Source: Epiperipatus broadwayi
Taxonomy: Eukaryota; Onychophora; Udeonychophora; Euonychophora; Peripatidae
Reading direction: 5' to 3'
NCBI GenBank assembly: GCA_028023455.1
Contig: JAQFVV010000346.1
Location: forward strand, 186,001 to 250,000
DNA: 64,000 nucleotides
The position numbers and the translations under genes were made by a program. Below, piece after piece: positions 1 to 10,254 of the stretch. Below the pieces are notes generated by a model that worked only from the letters and a program-made list of their open reading frames with translations, was not told the origin of the DNA and searched no databases. Position 1 is the stretch's first letter; each line of letters opens with the position of its first letter.

Positions 1-618
1 AGCTTTTCTGAGAAGTATAATTGGAGAGTCATGTATTTGTCATTTCTAATATTCCTATTGGTTATTGAAGAATAGTATTTATGGATTTATTAATCCAGTT
101 ATCTGTGCATCCATTCCATTTGATGGCCAAAGTGAGGTACGATTGCATGAACTATTAAATTTGTCTTATCAACCTTTAGATAAGTAATCTGAAAAATTAT
201 CATATATATAGTGTCATATCTATTTTATGGTCAGCCATGTAGTCTTATATATGAGGGAGAGCTGTTCAATGGTAACTAAGGCTGGATAGTAAAAAGTAGC
301 ATTGTAATTCTTTATCAAAGCTATTATATAATATGAAATAAATATTTAAAAATAATTAATATTCTACAATATAGTCTAAAATAATGTGGCTAGTTTTTCT
401 TGTGATAAATTAAGATTTAGAATTAGAAAAGTATATTTTTAAAAATGCATGTGGGAATTTATGTTGGTGTGTTTACTTAAATAACAACATAATTAAGATA
501 GATTAATAAAAAATAGATTTATAAGAAAAAGTTGGAGATTTAAAGAAATTAAGATTTTATTTTAATTTCAAAGTTTCATTTTTGCATTGGTGAAAATAGA
601 ATAAGAAAACAAGATATA

Positions 619-860
619 GCACTAATCATCATCTGATCACTATTTCTTATGCTAACACATTACTGTTATTAAAACAGGCAAAACTCTCCATACAGTAGTG
701 CCACTCAGTGCCAACCAGAATAATCAATGGATGCCAGAAGGCTTGTGCATAAAATACCTATCTAATTCCTACTCATTCAATATCCCCAGTTTATGCATGT
801 CTTCTGATATCCATTGATTACCCTGAGTGGAACCACTGTATGGAGAGTTTTGCCTGTTTT
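619..860 (-). mobile_element. Family A hammerhead-type fold-back retroposon, copy A1
   Basis: A 242-bp insertion flanked by a perfect 13-bp direct repeat AAAACAAGATATA (606-618 and 861-873). Its inner part, 671-860, is a fold-back: AAAACAGGCAAAACTCTCC at 671 is answered by its reverse complement ending at 860, and the imperfect pairing continues for about 65 bp. On the minus strand it reads as an inverted partial copy joined to a longer copy ending in the 619-670 sequence, the same architecture as the larger copy at 17095-17778. A truncated hammerhead 3' half can be seen near 785-815 on the minus strand. The long target duplication argues for target-primed reverse transcription rather than a cut-and-paste MITE. 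No coding capacity. Confidence 0.75.
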
Positions 861-873
861 AAAACAAGATATA

Positions 874-2464
874 CTTAAATGGATATAACATAACTTGCTC
901 CAAATTAAAAATTTAATATTAAATAATTGAAATATTTTCTTATAATTAAATGTAATCTAAGGTTATAAAAAACAGAGGCAATCAAAGATATATAAAGATA
1001 TTTCTTTAGGAAATCTCTCTTAACTGTTGGCTTTTAGTAATTACTTTTAGTTCTATTTTATGACTGCTCTTTGAACCTGATTATGCTTAAAGCCAATGCA
1101 ATGGAGGACATTTGATGATGAACCAGCAACTATTTATGTAGTAGCTGGCATTAAAGAACTCTGGAAGTTGGAGAAAGAAAATTCCATCCTATTAAGGAAG
1201 CTTATACAAGACACTTTATCTTTGCCATGGGAAAAAAAATAATAGAAAAAATAATTTTTTAAGTACATGTCATTGTCAAGGAAATGCCATCCAGAATTAT
1301 GAAGTCTCACGATAAACTGATGAAAGAACTCCTGGTAAGAAATATTCTGCCATGTCTTAAATATACACAACTGATAAGAATTATTTTTAAAAAGTTGTTT
1401 ATAATTTAGAGTTAAATTAAAAACATTATTTTGATGACCTCTGAACCTGAATATATTTTAAAAGGAACTATATTATATTTAAACTATATTCTTATTGTAA
1501 ATTAAGTTATTGATGTGAGGGGGAGCAAATGAATTATTGATTTCTTCTTTTAGATATAAAATTAAAAGAAGCAATTGAAATTGTCATTTAATTTTAATTA
1601 ATTTTTTTTAAGAATATATAAAACGTGATTTTTATAAAATTTCAAATTTAGTTGGGATTGAAAATGTATATTTAAAAAGAAAAAAGGGTCTTCTTTTGCA
1701 TATATAGATGAATATGTATATTTATCTAAAAGTCTTGTTTAAACAAAGGAAAAACAGTTTTTTTATAATGTTTAGCTCATTAAATAATATTAAAATTTCG
1801 GTAAATTAACCAGAGAGTATAATAGCCACAACAGTAAAAGCACTGCATGCAGATATGGACTTGTTCTGATACCCATGAAATGTCCAAGAACTAGAATAAA
1901 GGACCACCAGCATTATGGTCACTGTGATTCTAAGTTAAATAGATAAATCCATTATTACTTCTAAATATGATAACAGCATTTATACATGAATTTGGATTGC
2001 CATTAATTTCAATGAAATATACTTTTATGTTAGTCTGAACTCGTAGAATAAATACAACAGTTTAAATATATACTATGTATATGATATTACAGTAAATGAT
2101 GAAGTGTTGATTTTATATATCTGAGATCAGATCTGAAGTGAACCATCTCGTTGAATTAAGTTTTCATTACTATTAAGGAAAGGACTCAGTACTTGTTTAT
2201 ATAATTATATTTTAAGCTGTGATTATAAGGTTAATATTTTAAAGTTATTCAGAATAAATCTTGGACATTTTAGAGGAAGGATAATTATTATTATTGGTCT
2301 CTTTTGTGAAATGTAAATTAAATGTTAATTTAGAGGTATCTTCTATAGAAATATCATTGATAATTACTTAAATCTCATTAGATTAAGCTATAATTGTAGA
2401 TAAAGAATATCCTTTAAATTCGAAAGCAATTTAAGATATTCTTAATAGTTTAATAAATACCTGA
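874..2464. other. AT-rich spacer, nothing recognised
   Basis: No gene, repeat edge or RNA that I can support. Short open frames here (for example on the minus strand at 1134-1370) have no recognisable motif. Confidence 0.5.
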
Positions 2465-3064
2465 TTGATGAATAACACTGAAAACCAGCATCATATCTTC
2501 CTTGAATGCATCTGCTTTGATAATATTCAAAGAGCATTTTCTCTATCATTTAAAAATTCAAAAGTTAAAATTGACACACTTTTTCAAAGTTTCAAACAAA
2601 GTATATATGCCAATATTCGTGCCAGCACTTTTGTTCTATTTGCACTATGGTGTACTAGATGCACCTTTTTATACAACAACAACCCAAGAAGGCATCCAAA
2701 TACCTTTTGGAATAAATTTGAAAGCATTAAAGAAAGAAACAATAAACTAGTCTCTGACTATATATAATACGACATGGAACTTATTACATCTTCAATGAAC
2801 AACATATAGACTGTGATCAGACTCTTTAAATACTGTTTTCTTCTGTTATCATCTATGAACATTGATTAAGGTCTCATTGCTTTTGGACTTGATGGTTATC
2901 ATGAACTCTTAAATGTAAATCTGTAATCTAAATGTTTGTAATGCATGGGATTTAATTATGTAAATTACTTTTTATTGTAAATATGAAACTATGTATGGCC
3001 AATGGAAAACTGTAAACAGATGTAACTTTTATCTTCAGTTAATAAAGTCCTTTTGAAAATAAAT
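2465..3064 (+). pseudogene. 5'-truncated LINE, last part of ORF2 plus 3' UTR
   Basis: The open frame 2465-2767 (100 codons) has the layout of the extreme C-terminus of a LINE ORF2: an H-x3-E-C remnant of the CCHC zinc-binding motif (HHIFLEC), then a helix-rich tail with FALWCTR. The same layout (FLIYGIWLTKCELIF) is seen in the LINE at 52.9 kb and in the tail at 63.4 kb. It is followed by an AT-rich 3' UTR that ends near 3064 with AATAAAG and short AAATAA repeats. Nothing of the reverse transcriptase lies upstream, so this is a typical 5'-truncated insertion. The exact LINE clade cannot be given. Confidence 0.55.
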
Positions 3065-4062
3065 AATGGTTAATGAAAGTATATTTCTCTAGAGGAAAAA
3101 TAATGTGTTGTACTGATAATTATATAATTATAAATGTATAAATAAATTCTGTGTTTTTTTATTTACTTAAATAATGTGTGGAATAATGATCCATTTTATC
3201 TGAAGTAATTCATGTGAAACATAACTTGGCCAGATGTTATACATAAAGGTTGATGTATTGTTCCCTTCAATTGTTAAATATTAGGAGAAAATCTTTCTAG
3301 ACATTTTAATACAGAAATAAGGTTTATACCGAAATATTTCCTGATGGCAAATATCACGTGATACTTGGATCAGCGTAGCTGACCATTTTTAAAAGTGATT
3401 AGCACCTTAATGCAGTGAAAAAATTCTCAACATTGTCAGCATTTGTCCCCATGTTTTGGACAGGGGCCATTGCATAGTTTCTCAAATACTACAATATATC
3501 CATATGCAATAACCATGACCAAAGTGTATTTAGGAAGGCTAGAGAAATATTTTCAAAAACAAATTGCATGAACAAATGTAATGGAACAACGAAACTGCCA
3601 TTTATTTGGAAGATTTTCTTCACACCAATGAATATAAAAAGCATGCCAAATTTAAGCCAAACTATTCAACAATCATGGACACAATTGTCTCTTCTACAAC
3701 TACATGATTATTACTGGGTTTTTTCAGACTCAGTCGAGGGTTTTATCTTGTTGAAACATTGGTAATTTTATTTTATTAAACATGGTTGCTCCCGAACATG
3801 TTTTATAAAACATATACATAAATGAAATGTTATCCAAGTACATCTGTGCATAATTTATTGAATACATATATAAATGAATATTTATATATATTAACAGCAC
3901 TTCTATGAAGGTTTTACAATATTTATTACCCAGTTGATGTTGGTTTATATGTATATTTTAATAAATTATACATGAATGTATCCAGATAAAACTTCATTTA
4001 TATCTATAGTCCATGAAATTTTTCAATTTAATATATAGAATAAATAATAAAATGACCAATTG
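3065..4062. other. AT-rich spacer, nothing recognised
   Basis: Holds one 65-codon open frame at 3568-3765 with no known motif. No repeat edges seen. Confidence 0.45.
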
Positions 4063-4706
4063 TGTAACTTACTTTTAAGCTTGTATTAAAATGTTCGCTA
4101 GAGGGAGCTTATCACTAGCTCCAATCAAGCTTTAATTTATAAGTTTCGAAAGAGAAAGAAATCAAAATCTCTATCAGAAAGTTCTCATCCCCAGACCAAT
4201 TGGTTCTGAGCTTACAGCTCACCTCAATGAAGAGTTAGGACTCCAGACACTAGATCCAAAATACCAGCTCAAAAGTCAGCACTTATAGCTGTCAGACCCG
4301 TATAGATATCTGTTTTGTAATGCTGGATTTAAAGACATTACGTGTCTGAACAATTCAGGTTTTCAAATTGATAGTAACATATTAGATAAGTGCTGACTTT
4401 TGAGTTGGTATTTTGCATCTAGTGTCTGAAGTCCTAGCTTCTCACTGAGTTGAACCATAAGCTCAAAACCATTGGTCTGGGAATGAGGACTTTCCGATAG
4501 AGATTTTGAATTCTTTCTCTTTCGGCACTTATAAATTAAAGCTTGATTGGGGCTATTTGTAAGGTCTCTCTACTGAACATTTTAATACAAGCATAAAAGC
4601 AAGTTACAGAATTTGTGTCTTGTTTTATTAATTATTATAAGTGGACCCTTGAAGGCTTTTGTGATGTTATATTGCTGAGGCTATTAATACATGGTAAGCT
4701 CCCTCT
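4063..4706. mobile_element. Family B fold-back element with hammerhead-like relics
   Basis: 4063-4608 is a long imperfect inverted repeat with arms of about 250 bp: TGTAACTT at 4063 mirrors AAGTTACA ending at 4608. The segment 4639-4706 restarts the unit, since GTTCGCTAGAGGGAGC at 4092 is mirrored by GCTCCCTCTAGTGAAC ending at 4706, so the element is part inverted and part tandem. Each arm carries a hammerhead-like fold near 4180-4250 (minus) and 4430-4491 (plus). These have a 6-bp lower helix I (4430-4435 with 4486-4491), a GAGCT/AGCTC-type stem II in the left arm and a palindromic CCAATTGG-type helix III before the GUC cleavage triplet. The core is damaged. It shares text with family C (GATAAGTGCT, CTAGTGTCTGAA). 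No clear target duplication found. Confidence 0.55.
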
Positions 4707-5777
4707 AGTGAACACATATATAAATACAGTAAACTAATGCATTGAACATTCCTATCTCCAATACTAACTCTATTTTTATCAAAACCAGAGTCATTTAATC
4801 ATTTGTTTAAATAAATATTAAACAGAGCAGGAGATAAATCACATCTTTTCCTGCTTTATCTTTTCTTTCAAATGCTTTTACTATTGTAAATAATTTATAT
4901 GTCATTCATATGAAAATTGCCTAATAGTCATGTTTTCTTCTAATTTATAAATTTTATTCTTTAAACTATCTAATAAAATAATTTTCCTTTTAAAATGCTT
5001 TATTCAGATCACTGAAATAAATATTAAATTCTATTTCTTTATAGCTGAATAAGAATTTTCATTTATTCAGTTATTATTTTATCTCTTTTCTTGGCAAATT
5101 TATAGATCTTTTAAACATTAACATATTTAATATGTTATATGTAGTTTCACCATTCTCTGGAACATAGGGCCAAAATAACTTGGAATATTTATTATTTGAC
5201 TTTTTTTTCTGCAGCAGGACTAGAATTTTGGATTGTTTTTAAATATGCCTCTTATTCCCCATATGAATTAATAACTTATAAATAAATGTGTTGTAGTACC
5301 TTTGCTTACATGTATGCATATACTTGATGAAGTGTGATATTTTTCCTTCTTTCTGCTTTATGAACTGCTTTAATTATTAAGCTGAGTACATTTTCTGTAG
5401 ATATACTGATAAATATATGTCAGCTTTGAAGCAAAATATAATAACATCATCCAGATATTGAATGAACTCGATACATACATGCATACATTTGACTATACTG
5501 ATATCAAATGCTTTAAGGCATAATGGAAATGTGGCAACTCTTGTTACGTATTTATTATCATTTTTGATATATTATGCACATTTATTATAAACATCTCTAA
5601 ATATGACCAAGAAACTTGGTTCATTTCACTTTTTAATAATAATAATAAATAGTGTAGAAAAGTAAAGAATTTTCAAAAATATATAAAATTGGCTATAAAA
5701 ATTAAACATCTCTTTCATCTTGTTCAAATTGTAATTTGGATAATGAAGCTAAAAATTTGAATTAATAAAATATGAAA
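4707..5777. other. AT-rich spacer, possible LINE scraps
   Basis: Minus-strand reading around 4830-4990 gives fragments faintly like a reverse transcriptase motif B region, but frames are broken and I do not claim an element. Otherwise nothing recognised. Confidence 0.3.
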
Positions 5778-5936
5778 TAATAAAAAGGCAATAAATAGTC
5801 AAAATAAGAGTCATAGATCACATGACCCTATTCTCTTAAGCTTGTAAGTTATAAACAATGAGGATTGCCAATTCTTCAACAAGTTTTGTGATAAATGCTT
5901 AGTAGCACTTAAAATATCTCTGTCAGGAACCCCCCA

Positions 5937-5980
5937 AACCCCTGACCATGGTTTCATGCTTTGACACTCCTCAGAGAGCT
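5937..5980 (-). ncRNA. Type I hammerhead ribozyme (family C)
   Basis: Minus-strand core CUGAGGA corresponds to 5968-5974 (position 7 of the core is free to vary, so this is canonical). GAAA corresponds to 5952-5955. Helix III is the palindrome ACCAUGGU, followed by the UC cleavage dinucleotide and the AGGGG strand of helix I. Stem II is GUGU/GCAU around a 4-base loop, with wobble pairs. Helix I is imperfect here. Confidence 0.6.
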
Positions 5981-6344
5981 GCCAGGGTAGGTTCAGACAC
6001 TAGATCTAAAATACCTAAGCATTTATCACAAAGCTTGTTGAGGAATTGGCAATCCTCATTGTTTATAACTTACAAGCTTAAGAGAATAGGGTCATGTGAT
6101 CTATGACTCTTATTTTGAATATTTATAGTCTCTGTCTTAAGTCTTATGTGATGTTATATTGCTAAGACTACTGATATATGGTATGGCTGAAGATCTATCA
6201 GCCCTAGCTACTTGAGTTGGATAGCTGGGTTTGAAGATGTAGGTGTCTGAAAATTTCAGATTTTCCACTCAGTAGATAACTTTTAGATAAGTGCTTGGCT
6301 TTGGGTTGGTATTTTTAGATCTAGTGTCTGAACCTACCCTGGCC

Positions 6345-6385
6345 CCTTTCTGAGGAGTGCCAAAGCATGAAACCATGGTCAGGGG
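6345..6385 (+). ncRNA. Type I hammerhead ribozyme (family C)
   Basis: Core CTGAGGA at 6350-6356, stem II GTGC 6357-6360 with GCAT 6365-6368 around CAAA, GAAA at 6369-6372, helix III ACC/GGT around AT ending at 6379, cleavage expected after C6380, and helix I strand AGGGG at 6381-6385 facing CCCCT just upstream of the core. A two-base excess (TT) before the core would bulge helix I. Confidence 0.65.
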
Positions 6386-6548
6386 TTTGGGAGGATTCCT
6401 GACAGAGATATTTTAAGTGCTGGCTCTGACTAAGCATTTATCACAAAGCTTGTTGAGGAATTGGCAATCCTCATTGTTTAATAAAAAGGCAATTTTATTT
6501 TTAAACTTATATGTGGTTCTATAAAACTAAGATGTGAAATGCGTTCAT

Positions 6549-8719
6549 TTAAAGGTCAAGGATTAAACATTTCCAAAAATTATTTGGATTCCTATATAAT
6601 ATACCAAATTTAAAATATGAAGAAAATGGCAAATTTAGAAAATTTTGTATGGATTTGCATCTAGGACTAAAATATGATGACACCAAACGGGAATAATCTC
6701 TATAAAAAAATATTTTTGTAATTGTTTGAATCTCTCCTGAATTGAAATTATATCTTGGTCTACTAATTGTAAAAAGTATTCCCAATAAAAGTTAATTTCA
6801 GATTGTTAATCTGAGAATTTTCTCCTTCGTAATCAAAATGGTGCTTCCTTTTTCTAATTGTATTTTTCTCAAATTCTGGAGAAATATTAAATTTTCACAT
6901 AATTTTTTAGCTTTGACTTTTGGGTCCACAAAACCAACATTTTTAAAGTGTTTCAAAAAGTTTTCCAAGCCTTTCAAAAGAGAAACTGCTGTTGGAAGAT
7001 TGGTTTTGTAAATCTTTACTAATGGTATTTACATTAACAGTATGTTATACCATATAATAATTGACTTCACAAATTCAAAATTTATTTCATTTTTATACAA
7101 TGATATTGATTCACTTTTTATGTTAAGATCGTCTGTTTTGTTTTATTCAATAAGTTTATTCATTAGTTTGTCTAAATTAGGTCTAATAGCCTTTATAGAA
7201 TTTATTCTACATTTTTACTAAGTGTCACATCATGGCTTTAAAATAGTGCCTAGTACTTTTTTTTAAATGTTCCATCATGCAGCCAAGATAGCAAAAGTTG
7301 TGTTAGACCTTTGGATTACACCAAAAAATGTTATTTCCATTGGAATAGTCAAAGTCATGGTTCCTAATAATAAATTTAAGGTCTGCAGATAATACAAAAA
7401 ATGCCAATGGATTTTCTGTTAAAATTCTTGGTTGAACTCGTTTTTTACCAATCATGTTTGCCCCATTATCAAAATCCATAGTTCTCATATAAATTGTGGA
7501 AAAGCAATAAAATATTCCTTAATTTCAATATTTTCTTTTTCATAAGGCAATTGAACAATTTGAATTATAAATATTCATTGTTCAACATGATTAATGTCTC
7601 TAGTGCAATCTAATTGCACTGAATAATATTTACTATATTTTATTTTTGTCATTATAGTTTCGTTTTTTTCTTTTTGTGTCAACAAATTGATTCCTTCATT
7701 TTGAATTTTAGGTTCCAAATAATGGTCATTAAATTCTTTGTTTTTTATTTGATGTTCTCTCATTCGAACATCAAATTTTGCAATCATTACAATTAAACCT
7801 AAACTTTTTCCATCACTTTCCATAAATATTGTACTACTTCCATGAAATACATCATTATGTTTGACCAAATATTGTATACAGTTTACGATAATTTTCAAAA
7901 TTGCATGCCAATGTTGTATTTCCACATTTGTCTCTTTGGAATATAATCAATTGTTTTCTCTTTAATTAATCTCTTTCTTAATGTCAATATTTAATTTGTG
8001 ATTTCCAATGCCCTTTAGAATCCTTCTATTCTTTACTCTAATTGATAAATATCTCCAGTCAGAAGTATCTTCATTGTATAAAGATAATCTTCCGGTTGAA
8101 TTAAACAAAACACAATAATAACAAATAACTTTGCTTTTCTTTGTGGAATATAATTAGCCAATCTCTAGAAATATATTCATTATTTGGAAGACATTTTGTA
8201 TAAAACAACGTTGAATTTTCTGTCTTCTGTATCAAATGGAAATTCATAATCAACAATTTCCTTGGGATTATTTCTTGCTAAAAAAAGTTGTTCCTTATCT
8301 GAAATATGTATTGGCCATACACCCAGATCATTTAGTAAATTTATTTAGTTTTTAGATTTTTTATGCATTCCGATTCCCAATTTTGCTTTTTGTTCCTCAC
8401 TCTCAAACATATCCAATAATTTATTCTGAATCTGAATCCTCTGTATCTACATTTTCATATGTAATTGGATCAGTTTTGTTTTCTTCTTCTTTAGTACTGC
8501 TAATTGATTCAGCTTCATTTATTGAAGTGGTTGAATTGTCTCCAATTAATTTTTTTTTCATTTTCTTTGTTATTAAAATATAATTCAGTGTGACTACTCA
8601 AAGTTGAAGCAATTGGAATAAACTTCAGCAAAATTCCTTTTTGTTGATTTGCAATTTTTTTTTGCTTTGGTTCTTTTTTTTTGGTTCCCAGATTCATATT
8701 TCCTTTCAGTAGGATTCAT
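6549..8719 (-). pseudogene. hAT-superfamily transposase relic (DUF4371/ZMYM1-like)
   Basis: A decayed hAT transposase reads from an ATG at 8719 down to at least 6550 on the minus strand. The N-terminus (MNPTERKYESG followed by a lysine-rich stretch) is the usual start of this group. The zinc-finger and linker region (NDLGVWPIHISDKEQL near 8300) follows. The segment 7925-7575 matches the DUF4371 block (QHWHAILKIIV, GLIVMIAKFD, YSVQLDCTRDINHVEQ). The segment 7488-7303 holds the catalytic-region motif DNGANMIGK with RILTENPLAFFV. Around 7000-7100 remnants of the helical insertion can be read (VNTISKDLQN). Frameshifts and stops interrupt it throughout, so it is inactive. No terminal inverted repeats or 8-bp duplication could be assigned. 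Confidence 0.75.
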
Positions 8720-9394
8720 TTTTGGGCTACTATGTGTATAAAAATAAAATCTTACCTATAATTAATATCTATTTGTAATTCGTATAACCACAAATTAATT
8801 TAATCCTTTTGTTTAAGTCAGGACCACTTCATATGCAAAATATGTTCAAATAACTTCAGTGCAGATGAAATCAAGGACTTGTCTCTTACAGAAAGAAAAC
8901 TTATACAAAATGTTCTTGGATGACTGGAAGTGTAATGTTCCCCCATTGTTGAATGCAGTGCCGATGTAAGCAGTGTTGCTAGAAGGGCTGGGCAAGAGGG
9001 ATTTTCCCACTACCCCGTCTCTAGTTTTAGCCTAGTCATTGGCATGGGATTATTCAATTATGAACTATCAACCATTTTTTCATTTACAAAAACATTCAAA
9101 GAGTAAGATGTTTGGAAATTTAGTGCACTTTATTTCAAAAGTAAGCTTTAGCTTTATATATAAGAACTTAAATCAAATGTTGGTCTCTCAATCTGTTTTA
9201 TTAATATGTAAGATATATATTGTGTTGTTGATTAAAATAAGGTAAGGTCCCAATAACTCAGGCATACACCTGGCTGACTGACCTTAGGGACCCTATTGAA
9301 TAAAGCAATAGCTTAATTCTCATGTATGACCAAGTAAGTGCATTGTTATAAATATAAAAGGGTTAAAACATCCCCCTTTTCCTCAAGATATTAT
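8720..9394. other. Spacer, nothing firmly recognised
   Basis: Moderate-GC patch at 8930-9040 and a short hairpin-prone patch at 9243-9300 were seen, but no gene or repeat edge can be supported. Confidence 0.35.
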
Positions 9395-9407
9395 ATTAAA
9401 AATAGTA

Positions 9408-9717
9408 TACAAAATTAACAAAGCGTATGCCACACTTGAATGAGAAGCTATAAAGATACACAGAAATTATTACACGCTAAGCGCTTTCGAGGTCTTTTGC
9501 CTCATATTCATAGCGGTACTGTGAGCTGCAGAATGAAAACTGGCCCTATTTTTTCATTCTGCAGCTCACAGTACCGCTATGAATATGAGGCAAAAGACCT
9601 CGAAAGTGCTTAGCGTGTAATAATTTCTGTGTATCTTTATAGCTTTTCATTCAAGTGTGGCATACGCTTTGTTAATTTTGTATATTAAATTATCGAATGA
9701 GAAGTCTTAAAATCTTT
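9408..9717. mobile_element. Family E palindromic retroposon with hammerhead relic in each arm
   Basis: A 310-bp insertion between perfect 13-bp direct repeats ATTAAAAATAGTA (9395-9407 and 9718-9730). It is almost entirely one perfect-looking palindrome: arms of about 125 bp (from 9408, and to about 9684) around a roughly 13-base loop near 9541-9553. Each arm contains a hammerhead-like fold: a CGCT/AGCG helix I, a GAGG/CCTC stem II with loop CAAAAGA, then GAAA. In the left arm this is followed by the self-complementary helix III AGCGCU and a UU dinucleotide. The 5' core strand reads AUGAAUAU where CUGANGA is expected, so it is probably dead. The arms stay nearly identical, suggesting a young insertion or one created by template switching. 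Confidence 0.7.
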
Positions 9718-10132
9718 ATTAAAAATAGTAGAAAATAATTAAATAATTTTATTAACATTATTGATACATAATTTGATCAGCTAGAGAGTGAATTTGAATT
9801 GTCTTTCTTATTTAGGACAGAACAAGTTCTTAAAGTTGAATATAAACAAATATTTATTTTATAATAATTTATTTTCACAAACATATTAAACCTCTACATT
9901 ATCCGATGTTGCAATTTAAGATTATTGTCAAATGAAATGGAATTTGAATTTCTCATTAGTTATCCATAGAATTCGTCCTTACCTCAAAGAATATCTATGC
10001 AATTTCTAATCAAGAAGTTCACGATTATTTTCATTTAAGCTGGAAATAAATAAATTTTTCCTAATGGAGAAATCATTACCAATACAAATCCTTACATTTT
10101 ATAGTTGTTCTACGTATAACAACTGGAAATAG

Positions 10133-10242
10133 TCAAGCATTGTTAACCAAGAGGTCAGAGCAGCCACTTTGCAAGCAAGCAGTTGTTTGCAGATGGTTGT
10201 TGCAGGTTCGCCTCCCGGCCGATGCTGTGACATATGAAAAAA
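10133..10242 (+). mobile_element. tRNA-like SINE
   Basis: A 110-bp insertion between perfect 12-bp direct repeats AACTGGAAATAG (10121-10132 and 10243-10254). It ends in a short A-run and holds a near-consensus RNA polymerase III B box, GGTTCGCCTCC, at 10205-10215. GC content is well above the surroundings. Together these are the marks of a short tRNA-derived SINE mobilised by a LINE. The A box is not clear. The family is not named. Confidence 0.6.
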
Positions 10243-10254
10243 AACTGGAAATAG

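Larger units (their letters stand above)
5793..6478. mobile_element. Family C hammerhead retroposon, composite copy C1
   Basis: A 686-bp insertion between perfect 15-bp direct repeats TAATAAAAAGGCAAT (5778-5792 and 6479-6493). Inside, a minus-oriented partial unit (5793 to about 6012) is followed by the end of a plus unit (about 6013-6126), which runs without a gap into the start of another plus unit (6127-6478). The junction at 6127 is therefore a head-to-tail tandem junction, and the first part is an inverted copy. Both orientations keep a hammerhead (5937-5980 minus, 6345-6385 plus). Inverted plus tandem unit order with a long target duplication is expected if a circular or multimeric RNA was copied by target priming. 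Non-coding. Confidence 0.75.

Noticed and set aside
5160-5660. Possible LINE coding text on the minus strand
   Set aside because: Reading the frames gave no reverse transcriptase motif.
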